Assembly: GCA_002286715.1 (NCBI GenBank)
Contig: NSJX01000031.1
Location: forward strand, 222,266 to 286,265
Length of the DNA stretch: 64,000 bases
Direction: 5' to 3'
Source of the DNA: Dentipellis sp. KUC8613
Taxonomy: Eukaryota; Basidiomycota; Agaricomycetes; Russulales; Hericiaceae
A model generated the notes under the pieces. That model was not told the origin of the DNA. It searched no databases and saw only the letters and a list, made by a program, of their open reading frames with translations. Every line of letters begins with the position of its first letter. Position 1 is the first letter of the stretch. A program made the position numbers and the translations under genes. Shown piece by piece: positions 25,801-35,134 of the stretch.

Positions 25801-26971
25801 GACTTCGAGCAGCTGCGGGAGGCTCTCTTCCATGGCCTGCTGAAGTTTCCTAAGCTCCTCCTGCTTCGTTGCGTCCTGTTCGCGCTCCTGCCTCCGCTCG
25901 ATCTCGTGCAGCAGCCCTACGACGGCCTCGAATGCCTCTTCCTTCTGCTCGCGTTCCTTCACCTTGGACTTGCGGTACTTCATCCAGGCGGGACGCTGGT
26001 GTGACGAGATGCCCTTCACCGCGACGTGCAGAGCCATGGTGTCTAGGAAGCGAGTCTTGGTACCCGAGAGGCTATACTCATCCTGTATACGCGCGCGATC
26101 GTACGAAACGTTGTGACCAATGACCACACGAGGAACGTCTGTGGCACCGAGCGGTATCAGCTGCTGCGGGTCCGTCGTTTCGCCAAGCAGCCAGGGAGAG
26201 ATCCAGCCGTACCAACCATTGGGTGTCGCCGCGCATGCCAGCACCGGGTACGGATGATACGCTGGCATTGTCTCGACGTCGAACACGACCATAGTCTCAG
26301 GCTTCCCGTCGTGCATCGGAAAGTCGACGTGTTCGCTGTAGCTAGAGCCGTCGGGGTGATAGTGGTACTTGGTCCAGCCCGACTGTATGTCCCAGAAGTC
26401 CGGGCGCGGCGGCAGCTTCGCGGAGGCAAGCGTCTTCGCGAGCTGCAGCCACGGTTCGGCCGCCTGCCCGCCGATGCGAAAGAAGTGCTCATCGATAGTC
26501 CTGCCTTGCAGAGGCGGAAGGGTGAACCCGACGTCGGGGAGGACGGAGCCCTGCGTGCGGTCGAGGCCGTGCATCTCGAGGTGCTCCTGCGCGATGCGTA
26601 CGTAGCGAGCATCTGGGGCGGGGAATGATACGTTCTTAAAGATCTGGGCGTGCAGCTGGCGCGAGAGCATTTGCACGCCGAGTTCGTTGCGCTTCACTGC
26701 GTGTTTCGGTCAGATGCGAGACATGACACGACGACGTAGCACTCGCACCATAGTTTTGCAACGACGCCTCAGACTTCACATGTACAGCATCCCTCCGAAC
26801 ATCTCTATAACTTGCAGATGGTGTCAAGACAGCTTCCGAGGACGCGCGCGGTTGCGACTTGGAATGCGACTGCTTCTGCTGAAGTGCTGCGTTGACCTGG
26901 GACGAACTATGCAACAAGCGCGACAGGCCGATTCCCGTTCGTCTGGCGGACAACAGGGCAGGTAGAGACAT
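22812..26971 (-). CDS. MIP1: Mitochondrial DNA polymerase gamma
   Basis: Family A DNA polymerase that replicates and repairs mitochondrial DNA. Three exons are 26749-26971, 25276-26696 and 22812-25226, with introns of 52 and 49 bases, giving 1,352 residues with frame kept. The N-terminus MSLPALLSARRTGIGLSRLL is basic and hydroxylated, as expected of a mitochondrial targeting sequence. The 3'-5' proofreading motifs are present: Exo I VVFDVETM (near residue 214), Exo II VIGHNVSYDRARI, Exo III YCSTDVGVTHSVY. The polymerase motifs are A, GADVDSEELWISSVMGD (about 945); B, KVFNYSRIYGAGM (about 1005); and C, SVHDELRYL (about 1150). Catalytic acidic residues are visible in A and C. The C-terminus ends in a basic region (GGGKNKKRGRKPK). 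It converges with the EF-hand/ZZ gene (254 bases between stops) and diverges from a small candidate gene at 27,140. Confidence 0.95.
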
Positions 26972-27139
26972 TCCGAGAGCACGAACATTCGGGCATCGAC
27001 CTGCACCAGATAAGCGCAGAACGTTTCCTCTTCTGAGCGACAGCTTCGCTGTTGAACGAGATTGATAAGCGCACAGTAAGAATGATTGCCGAACTGACCT
27101 TTTGCTCTTCAACTGCGCGAGGGTAGACAAGAGCAACAG

Positions 27140-27479
27140 ATGGAAGATGTTCTGTCTGCAAGACCCAGCTTGAGAAACCCTTATGAGCGCAAGTCTAAAG
27201 AGGAGGAGCGGCGGCTTGGTGAGACGCGTTAGCACGGCGCCGGCATTTGCCGACTACAAGTACTCGGTAAGCTTGTCTCCTTCCGCTTAGCACTGACTTG
27301 AACGGCCTACAGCAACGAGAAAGATAGCCATTCAGCCCACCCGCAGTGGTCGCTCATTACGCTATATTGAAAGGAGAAACCCCCTTGATCATACAGTAAA
27401 GTTGGAACTAGGTGCGTCCCTGATTCCCATGCGGTTGGGTATCATGATTCTCATCTTTGGTCACCGATTCAGTGTATAG
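27140..27479 (+). CDS. Candidate small basic protein, divergent from the polymerase gamma gene
   Basis: ATG 27140 opens MEDVLSARPSLRNPYERKSK and runs to a donor at 27219 (GTGAGA). A 94-base intron to 27312 (CCTACAG) restores frame and continues RKIAIQPTRSGRSLRYIERR and NPLDHTVKLEL. The frame then either reads to a TAG at 27477-27479 or splices at 27412. The product would be about 60-85 residues, strongly basic, with no family I recognise. The start lies 168 bases from that of polymerase gamma on the other strand, consistent with a shared promoter. The small size and my freedom in choosing the intron make this weak; it may instead be the 5' leader of the F-box gene that follows. Confidence 0.3.
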
Positions 27480-27504
27480 TATTTATTCTAAAGCCTCCGA
27501 AATC

Positions 27505-29016
27505 ATGCCTCAGGAATCCTCCCCAGGTTTGTGAATGTCACTGAATCATGTCTGTTGCTCATCAATTGTAGTGCAGAGAGCACGCCGACCGCTAGTGCCT
27601 TCTACCGTCTCCCCCCAGAACTCATCATAGAAATCATCGATGCGTGCGTCGAGACATTTCAGACGGCGTACGGAAAGCTCGACGACTACGTTCTTGCGCA
27701 GACTCTGGGTGCTTTCGCCCTCACCTCACATGCCTTCCTTCCACACTGCCAGTCCCACCTCTTACGCGCCATCACCCTGAAGACGGATCAGTCGTTCGCT
27801 CGCTTTATTGCTTGTCTAGAAGCCAGCTCAAAGAGATGCGGCGATACGTATGGGATTGGGAAGTATGTCAAGGAATTGGCGTTCTTCGAGCAGAGTGGGT
27901 CTCTGAACACCTGGCTGCATGAGGCTATCATACGTCTGGGCCCCAAGCTTCCCTGTCTGTCGACAATCGCGTTTACAAATTCTCCCATGGAAGGTCTCGG
28001 AGACGCATTCTACACCGGGCTGACTGCTCTACCGCCGACCATCACACATCTGCGGTTATACTTCGTTACGTTCGAGTCTTTTGAAGACTTGAGCCGAGTC
28101 ATATTGTCCTTCCCGAATCTCCAACGACTTACCCTTGATGGATACGGCCTCTGGAGCCTTATGAATACCCCACGCGCACTCCCGTCTATACATGACCGAT
28201 CGAGGGACCAGACTAGATGCTTGCGCTCGCTCAAGCAGCTAGAAGTCGCGACGCAGATGTCGAGTTCATTCCAGCACATCGTCAACTGGATGTCCCTCAT
28301 GTTCCGTAGTGGAACATCACTTGAGGAGCTGTCTGTCTCTTCGCATCGCTTCGACTCTAGAGACGAGATTCTCTCTATCAACCAGCTGCTTAAGCAGTGC
28401 GGGCTTTCGCTGCGCAGGCTGAAAACCAGCATCACTCAGGTCGACAAAAAGCTACTGGGTATGTCTCCGCTCTCTCTGATAGCTCCGTGCGCCGTTCTAA
28501 TATATGTACACATCAGAAACCCTCGATGTATCTCCCGCGAAGAACCTCAATTACTTCCTACTAAAGGGAGTCGCCAGTCACATATGGCAGCTAGTCGACA
28601 TCATCGATGCGCTGAACCTGCTCATTGCCAACCCTTCCTGCTCAATGACGCGTTCAATAACATCCGTAGAATTCGAAATCCATCTCTACAAGCTAGACCG
28701 ACTCCGTCGTCGGCGCGGAGGACGCCGCATCCCTCTCTCACCGCCCACCAAGGTCACATCGCCGAGCGAGCGGGCCCTGGAGACGCTCTCCGAGCTCGAC
28801 ACGGCGCTTGCGAATCCGGTACTGGACAAGCTCAAGAACGTGGTCATTCGGTTCCCGGTTGGCGCGAGCAGCATGGTCACGGCGGGCCTCGATCTGAGCG
28901 ATACGTTCCCGATGATGAAGGCGAAGGCGGATGCGCGCGCGAGGGCGGGAGATGTGAATTGGTTTGATGTGCGGGTGCTGAATGAGGAAGGTTCATCATG
29001 GGTGAGGCTGCAGTGA
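27505..29016 (+). CDS. F-box-like/leucine-rich protein (paralog 1 of 3)
   Basis: Probable substrate adaptor of the F-box type, which in general recruits proteins to SCF ubiquitin ligases; that role is inference. Exons are 27505-27526, 27577-28458 and 28517-29016, with introns of 50 and 58 bases, giving 467 residues. The first exon encodes only MPQESSP plus one base, and the acceptor TGCAG at 27576 restores frame. An F-box-like N-terminus reads FYRLPPELIIEIIDAC, followed by LGAFALTSHAFLPHCQSHLL. The middle has leucine-rich-repeat-like segments (SFPNLQRLTLDGYGL; TSLEELSVSSHRFDS). The C-terminal signature FPMMKAKADARARAG followed by WVRLQ at the stop is shared with the genes at 45,065 and 62,240. 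The second intron position is conserved in all three copies. Confidence 0.85.
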
Positions 29017-30050
29017 TGGGTTTTTTCATGTTCGGGTCGTGGACATGAAATGAGAGCGCCTCGACACCGTGGATGATGCATACAACTGATTATTGATGTA
29101 CAAGGTGCGCGACTATACCCTTGGCCTCGGATCTTGGCTAAAGAATTCATATCGCATCAAGCGTAGTTTGAGGCCTCTTCTAGAAAAGCCAACGACATAC
29201 AAGAAACATGGAAGTAATTCTTATACGATAGCGAAGAATATAGTACAAACGGACCAACCACAAAATTTAGCACGCCGCCATAACCTACAGTATAGACAAG
29301 ACAATAGCCGCGCGTGCTGTGACGGATATAGAAGGCGGCGCAGGTGGACTTAGTACCACAGGATAACTTGCTACCATGTCCTAGTCTGACCAGTGCTGCA
29401 TGTGGTGGCGAAGCCCAGCTCCTTCCATGCGCGCGCGTTGGCGGTGCATGACCCGCCCGAGTTCGAGCCACATATCTGACTGCGAGTGACTCCTTCATAT
29501 CGAAATGCTAGTAGGATGTGGCTTCTTTGTCGCTTCGGACAATGGGTCGAGACGCGTCCACTGCAGAGGGCGATGCGCCATTGTCGAATAAATGTACAAG
29601 GGCGCTTCCTTTATGGGATCCTAGGGCCCCGTACGGTGGCGGGAAGCGTCTGGGTCGAGGGCGTTTGCCGCATTGGGCATGGCCTGGCGTCGGGCGTCGG
29701 GGGAAGCACAGAGACTAGGAGCACAACGAGGAGCACGAGGCGTCGGGCCAGTGCGCCCCCCGAAACCCTGAGAGGGCGGGAACTGGTGCGAGCGCACCCA
29801 CGGGCGTATCGACAAGCGCCATCGGTGGCAATCCCGCGCCATCACTGCCTAATCGGGAAGGCGCGCCGTCGGGGGGCGGGCGCGCCCCCGCCTTCCATCA
29901 GCGCTTGGTGGACACGCGCCCTCCCGCCCCCCGCGCCGCCCTGTTTCGCCGCCGCTTATTGGCCCGATAATGATCTTTTCCGTCCCACCCACTGCCTGCT
30001 GTCCCCCGGGGTCGTTGTCTGCGTTTGTGTGCGCATCAGCGACAGGCGGA
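29017..30050. other. Intergenic region, CpG-rich toward its right end
   Basis: This follows the F-box gene and precedes the DUF6699 gene at 30,170. A long open frame at 29,486-30,055 (+) has Arg/Pro/Ala-rich, domainless composition, as expected by chance in GC-rich promoter DNA, and it overlaps frames on the other strand. No gene is called. Confidence 0.45.
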
Positions 30051-30056
30051 TATAAT
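30051..30056 (+). promoter_or_regulatory. TATA box of DUF6699 copy 2
   Basis: The sequence tataat lies 119 bases upstream of the ATG at 30170. A C/T-rich leader follows, with short pyrimidine runs typical of fungal transcription start regions. Confidence 0.5.
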
Positions 30057-30169
30057 CTCAGGGCACGCAGGGTATCCGACAACAGCCCGCCCACCTCCCG
30101 CACCCGCCCCGCCCTCTGACTCCTCTTGACTCCCATTGCGCCCCCTTACCTCCATCTGACTCTTCGACA

Positions 30170-30964
30170 ATGTCCTACCAATCCTACAACCCCGCCAAAG
30201 TCGGCTCCCCCGCGTCGTACGTGTCGAGCCCGGCATGGTCGGTGAACTCGCTGTCATCGTCGTCGTCGTCGGGATCGTCGGTGCCCAACAACTGCGGCGC
30301 GCCGTACATGGGCTCCGTCGGCCTGCCGGGCACGCCCAGGACGGTGTCTGGATCCAACTATCCGGCGTCGAACCTTCCGGCACCGATGACGCCTGGCGCG
30401 CCGTACATGAACACGGTCCCGCTGCCCAATCTCCGTGCGTGGCCACTTTCTTCTCTTCCCATCGCATACTAAGTCCTGGCCCTCGGCTTGCTAGAAGCAC
30501 CGAGCGGACACCCGCAGGCTGCCCCGCAGCTGGCCCTCAACCCTCTCCTCGCTAACAGCCAGGGCATGCGGTTTGACGTTAGCCAGCCCCCGACGTCGGT
30601 CCGTCTGACCTCCAGCAACGATTGGAAGTCACCTGCTACACGGCCGTCCATCGGTCACATGGTGCTCACCGTGCCCGGCCCAAGCGCGTTCTCCTTCGAG
30701 GTCGCCAACCCAAATGGCATCACCGTGGGCAATGTCATCGAGGCGATCTGCTTCAATCTGCAGCGCAACATGTCCGATGGCGAGTTCAAGTCGAACACCA
30801 ACAGCCTGCAGCAGCATGCTCGGAGCACATACGCTCACCACCAGGGCGTGCCTGTTGCCAGGCGTTGTGACTACCTCGGTGCGAACAGGCTCTTTGCTGG
30901 GCTGTCACCGGCTGGCGCTTCCGGTGCTTCCAGCGCATGGATCATCCACTTCCGCCCTCTCTGA
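30170..30964 (+). CDS. DUF6699-type domain protein (copy 2, shortest)
   Basis: Function unknown. Exons are 30170-30434 and 30495-30964, with a 60-base intron (GTGCGT...GCTAG), giving 244 residues. The N-terminus is Ser/Pro/Gly-rich with two near-repeats, CGAPYMGSVGLPGTP and GAPYMNTVPLPNL. The domain includes NPLLANSQGMRFDVSQPP, HMVLTVPGPSAFSFEV, ANPNGITVGNVIEAI and the terminal CDYLGANRLFAGL block, matching the RIDWLGSKTRLVGV block of copy 3. Domain assignment rests on this pattern and is a little less certain than for the other copies. Codon use at third positions is strongly C/G-rich, suggesting good expression. Confidence 0.82.
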
Positions 30965-31531
30965 AGCTGACATCGTGCGCATCAAGATCGTGCATCAAGC
31001 TGAAATTGAAGATAAGTAAAACGCTCTCAAGCTCTCCTTTGGACCTTCGCGAAATTGGACAATCGCAACGGTTCTGGACCGTGTGCTCTGTATCCTGTCT
31101 CTGTATCATTATCCCTCGATGTTGCTTTGCTGCTCATGTTTTCCCGATCTCCTCTTATATTGTTATCTCGAGTTTTGTCGTGCTGTGGTATCGTAACCCT
31201 GTTGTACATGTACTTCTAGCTTTGTGTTGTCGCTTCTGGACATTCTATCTAATTTACACCCATATACTGATGCTGTGAAAAAACTCTTTGTGCCTCTAAG
31301 CGTGTCCTGTTGATTGTTTCTGTCTTCCTTTGCCTCCTTCGCGATTCTCGCCTTCAGATATTGAAGAGACCTGAAGCAGGTCACGTGATCGCGTCCTCAA
31401 GCTTTGTTGATTTCTCACGATCAGCCCCCTTCAATTCGTTATACTCTCCTTTCAAGCTCAGGTTCCCTTTTGTCTCTTCCCCTTCATTCACTTCATTCTT
31501 CTACTACGCTTGCAGGTCTCGCGAACAAATT
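30965..31531. other. Intergenic: 3' region of DUF6699 copy 2 and promoter of the secreted protein
   Basis: T-rich sequence follows the stop codon, and C/T-rich sequence occurs before 31,532, as expected for a 3' UTR followed by a promoter. No additional gene was seen. Confidence 0.45.
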
Positions 31532-32568
31532 ATGCTTTTCTCGAAGAACATCTTGAGCGCGGCTTCTCTGGGGATGTTCCTACCGGTCTATGGTGCTGTG
31601 GTACACGAGAAGCGCGGTTTCTGGCCAGATCCTTATAGTCTTCGGCCTTTCTCGCCATTTCACTTTGCCCGCCAGAACAACCTCTCTGATCTGCCTTGGT
31701 CTTCGGAACGCTCGCTGCTCTCGGACACTGGTGACGAGCCTACTCGGACTCGGATGCTTGCTAAGGACTGGTCAGACTCTACGCTCGATGAACGTCAAGA
31801 TCCTACCCCGCCTGAGGACATCCGCCCTACGCCTGCGCCAACCGGCGACCCCTCGCCTTCCACAACAGTCCATATTGAAAACGAGAACGACTTTGCGCTC
31901 ATTATGCCTGGGAATCCAGGAGGCAAGCACGGCGCCGCCGATACCTGACTCGCCTTACCCGATGCTGACACTTACTTTCCAGAGCTGGTCTCCGACGCAG
32001 AAGCAGACGGCATTTCCTTCTGTACACCCGGCACTGCAGACCCTGGCTGCACAAATAGGCTACCCGATGGCTTCATCACCGCGGCGGCCATCGCAAAAGC
32101 CGACGATGGCTCGTGGATCCAGGTATGCGTCTCCTGCCGCACAGTCCCCTCTACCCACCCTCATCCCGATTGCCACTACTCGCGTCCCCCTTCGCCTCGC
32201 AGGTCACCGGCTGCTTGGACACGAGCAAGTTCCATCTAGACCCCTCCGACACGGGCGGCCAGTTCGACGTCCGTTATCCGCAGGGCGCGCAGTGCACCTT
32301 TGGGGGCTACGGGGCCAGTTTTATCGAGCTGTACGTACCCGTATCTACCCTCTATTTCCCTGGCGCTGACCTCATTCCCGATCCTTCCCTCCTGCTATCG
32401 CCTCGCCCCGCCAGCGTCGAGCCCGCTAAGAACCGGTTCTGCATCCGCTGCTGCGCGTCGGAGAACGACCAGGAGAACTGCAACTCGCACCGCGACCGCC
32501 AGGGCTGCGAGAACGCCGTCCCGGGCACGTACGACTTCCCTGACCAGGGCGTGAGCTGCTCCGCGTAG
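31532..32568 (+). CDS. Secreted cysteine-rich protein
   Basis: Not a family I can name. Four exons are 31532-31922, 31983-32122, 32203-32330 and 32415-32568, giving 270 residues with frame kept. The N-terminus MLFSKNILSAASLGMFLPVYG is a typical signal peptide. Residues to about 130 are a Pro/Asp/Thr-rich linker (DPTPPEDIRPTPAPTGDPSP). The C-terminal half has about ten cysteines, including FCTPGTADPGC, VTGC, QCTF, FCIRCC, NCNSHRDRQGC and VSC, suggesting a disulfide-stabilised extracellular domain. The first intron (31923-31982, 60 bases) begins GC rather than GT; it is needed to join PGNPG to ELVSDAEADG. A role in cell wall or substrate contact is possible but not shown. No glycosidase or protease motif is visible. 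Confidence 0.75.
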
Positions 32569-33695
32569 TGCGATGACACGAGGCTCTGGGGCCGGGGCCT
32601 GTCAGCGAGGGGTGCAGGCACCACTTGGTGATTCATGATCCACGATACATCTTATACCCCTGACCTCGAGCTCCCTCCTCTTACGATACGCAGACCCTAT
32701 CCCTCGCGCTGGGCGACCCTGTCACACGTCGTGTCGTTTAGCCATGTTCGTCCCCTACGTCCCACGTCCCACGTCCGTTTTTCCTCTCCACAACGACACG
32801 ATGTACTATGTATCATGTCCCACGTCGCGCATCCGCTCCGCGGTGTGCCCACACATGTCTATGCTGTAATATGCCCACGCGTTCGTGGAGCGCGCGCCCG
32901 TATACACGTACCCGTCCGAGTTCGATGCCGATGCGAACGTCGATGTCGATCTAAAGACACCGTCCTTCTTTCCTGCCTGCAGGCGCGCGGCGCCGCATCG
33001 CGTAATACCGTAATATCGAAGCTCGAAGCTCGAGGGTGTGCGAGCGACGACAACGACGGCTCGATTGCATAGATAGACTAGGAAAATGCGCATGCGACAT
33101 GACGTCTGGTGATATACAATGCCATAATGAGAGCGCTGTCAGTGTGGTAGAAGACGCTACTTAAGAGTATGAGGTGGGTGCAGGTGCGGGTGCGGATGCG
33201 ATATGGGATATTGATGGGATATGGATATGGGACAGTAGTAAAGTACAAGATAGGATACACAGAGCAAAGCAAATCGTGTGAAGGCCCGCTCTGCAGGCAT
33301 GAAGCAGGAAGCAGGAAACGGGAAACAGAAAGCAGGCAAGTCCGCCCCTATGACACCACGAAGAAGGAACTGGGGAGTATCAGGCACTCCAACCAAAGCG
33401 AAGCAAAGCAAAGCGAAGCGAAGCCGATGGTCAATTTTGCATAAACGAGCGGAGGACAGTCGATGAAGCCGAAAACGCGAGAAGAGGAGAAAGAATCGAG
33501 CGCGGAAAGAGGAGCCATTCGTTGTCGTTGTCGTGCGCATGTGTGCGGTATGTGTATGTGTGGATTGTGAATATGCGGAGGGTGGGGGGATATGTGGGGT
33601 ACTAGACCCGAGGTGGGCCCGGACGGAGCCAGGGCCCGTCGAGCGCGGTGCTGGCGCTAGCACCAGCAAGGGCGCGGCGCGAGATAGCGCGGCGC
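32569..33695. other. Intergenic region between convergent genes
   Basis: This lies between the secreted-protein gene (+) and DUF6699 copy 3 (-). It contains short simple-sequence runs, for example degenerate ggatatggg repeats near 33,200-33,230 and a degenerate gaagc/aaagc run at about 33,400-33,425. No supported gene. Confidence 0.4.
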
Positions 33696-34964
33696 TCAAG
33701 CCTTCCCGAAGACGAGCTTGCCAACACCGCCCCCGCCGCTCTTGTCGACCTCGACGCCGACCAGCCGCGTCTTGGAGCCTAACCAGTCGATGCGGCGGAC
33801 GCCGCCTTCCCAGCCGCCGCCCATCTTCTGACAGCGCTTCTCGTACGCGGCCGCGACCTTGCGCTGCGCGCGGCTGCCGTGGCCGAGGGCTTCCCACTCC
33901 TCGGGTGTCACGCGCGTCATGAGCGTCGTGTGCACCGCGTAGAGCACGTCGAGATTCGTGAGGCATCCTTTGCTACTACTCCGGCTGGACTTGCCAGGCG
34001 CGGAGCCGAGATAGAAGCTCGGTGTCGAGCCGACGGGCCCAACGACGACGAGCCATGGGAACTTGTGTGACGTGAGCACGAGCCGCCCGCTTGCGGGCGT
34101 CGGCGGCTCCGTTGCGGGCTGCGAGAGGGTGTGGGCGGGGACGGGAGAGTGGGTGGTGCGGTCGAGCACGGTGCGTGCCGAGGGCGTGAAGGTGATGTCG
34201 TAGGAAATCGGGGCGTGGTGCAGGCGCGTGTACGACAGCAGTGGGTGCATGTGTAGCATGCTGAACTGGGATCGAGTCGGAGAATGCCCGTCTGCACGGT
34301 CGATCAGCGTGTGCCGGACGGGAGGAGCGTATGCGACTCACAGGAAGACGAGCCGCTTGCGCTGGTGGAGACACCACCATGCCACGTATGGTTCTGCTTG
34401 AAGGGTGGCCGCGAACCATTCGCTTTCACGTTGGCGTGCGAGCTCGAGGACAGCGGCATCGGCGTGCCCATGGGCGTCGCACCCGGGTAGAGAGAGGAGC
34501 TGGAGTTGGAGCGCGAGCTGCCTGGTGTTACGTATCCGGGAACAAAGTGCGGATAATGAACTACGCGGTCAGCCCCCATGAGTACGCGGTCGACTGATAT
34601 GAAGGCCTATCTCACCGTGCTCCTTGTGCTTGTAGCTTGCGCGCCTGTAGATCGGCGGCGGCGCCGGTGCGGACGTGTGTCCGTGCGACGAGGATGCCTT
34701 GGGTCGAGGGTGCTCGTGCGACCCGCGGGAGTCGAACGTCGCATAGCGCAGGGGCGAGGGCGTCGCGCTGCGCGAGGCCGAGTTGCTGTTGATCTTCTTG
34801 AGCGCGGGACGCGGGGTCGCTGCGCTGGCAGACGAAGTCGAGCCTGGCGGGCCGTAGATGTAGTTGGTGGGCTGCGAGCGCGAACGGCCGTGCGACTTGC
34901 TGCTGCTCGGGGTCGAGCTGGAGGAGCTGCCGTAGCCAAAGATGCTGCGGAGGTAGGAGGCCAT
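33696..34964 (-). CDS. DUF6699 domain protein (copy 3)
   Basis: Function unknown. Exons are 34616-34964, 34342-34560 and 33696-34291, with introns of 55 and 50 bases, giving 387 residues. Among the possible acceptors for intron 2, only GTGCAG at 34292 keeps frame; a nearer CCCAG does not. The N-terminus MASYLRSIFGYGSSSSS is very Ser-rich, and the first 200 residues are low-complexity. The domain begins FSMLHMHPLLSYTRL and includes SYDITFTPSAR, HKFPWLVVVGPVG, TNLDVLYAVHTTLMTRVT, and the hallmark VRRIDWLGSKTRLVGVEV near the end. The C-terminus is GKLVFGKA. No signal peptide. Confidence 0.88.
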
Positions 34965-35125
34965 GACGGAGGGCGTAGTGAGGGCGGTCGTGAAAGAGTT
35001 CGTCAATGTATGGTACAGTGATGGCGGTGGTCGTGAGCAGAGGGGAACAAGTACAGAGGGACGTCCGTCAAAGGTCTGGGCAAGCAGAGGAGCCGCCGTG
35101 GCTGAAGACGAATGAGGTGGAGCGT

Positions 35126-35134
35126 CTTATAAAG
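35126..35134 (-). promoter_or_regulatory. Possible TATA box of DUF6699 copy 3
   Basis: On the minus strand this reads ctttataag, 162 bases upstream of the ATG at 34964. A longer 5' leader than usual would be implied. Confidence 0.4.

Noticed and set aside
29486..30055. 189-codon plus-strand frame
   Set aside because: Arg/Pro/Ala-rich translation in a CpG-rich promoter region, with overlapping frames on the other strand and no domain.
34266..34341. Acceptor CCCAG at 34266 for the second intron of DUF6699 copy 3
   Set aside because: It breaks the reading frame; the acceptor at 34292 keeps frame and gives a normal 50-base intron.
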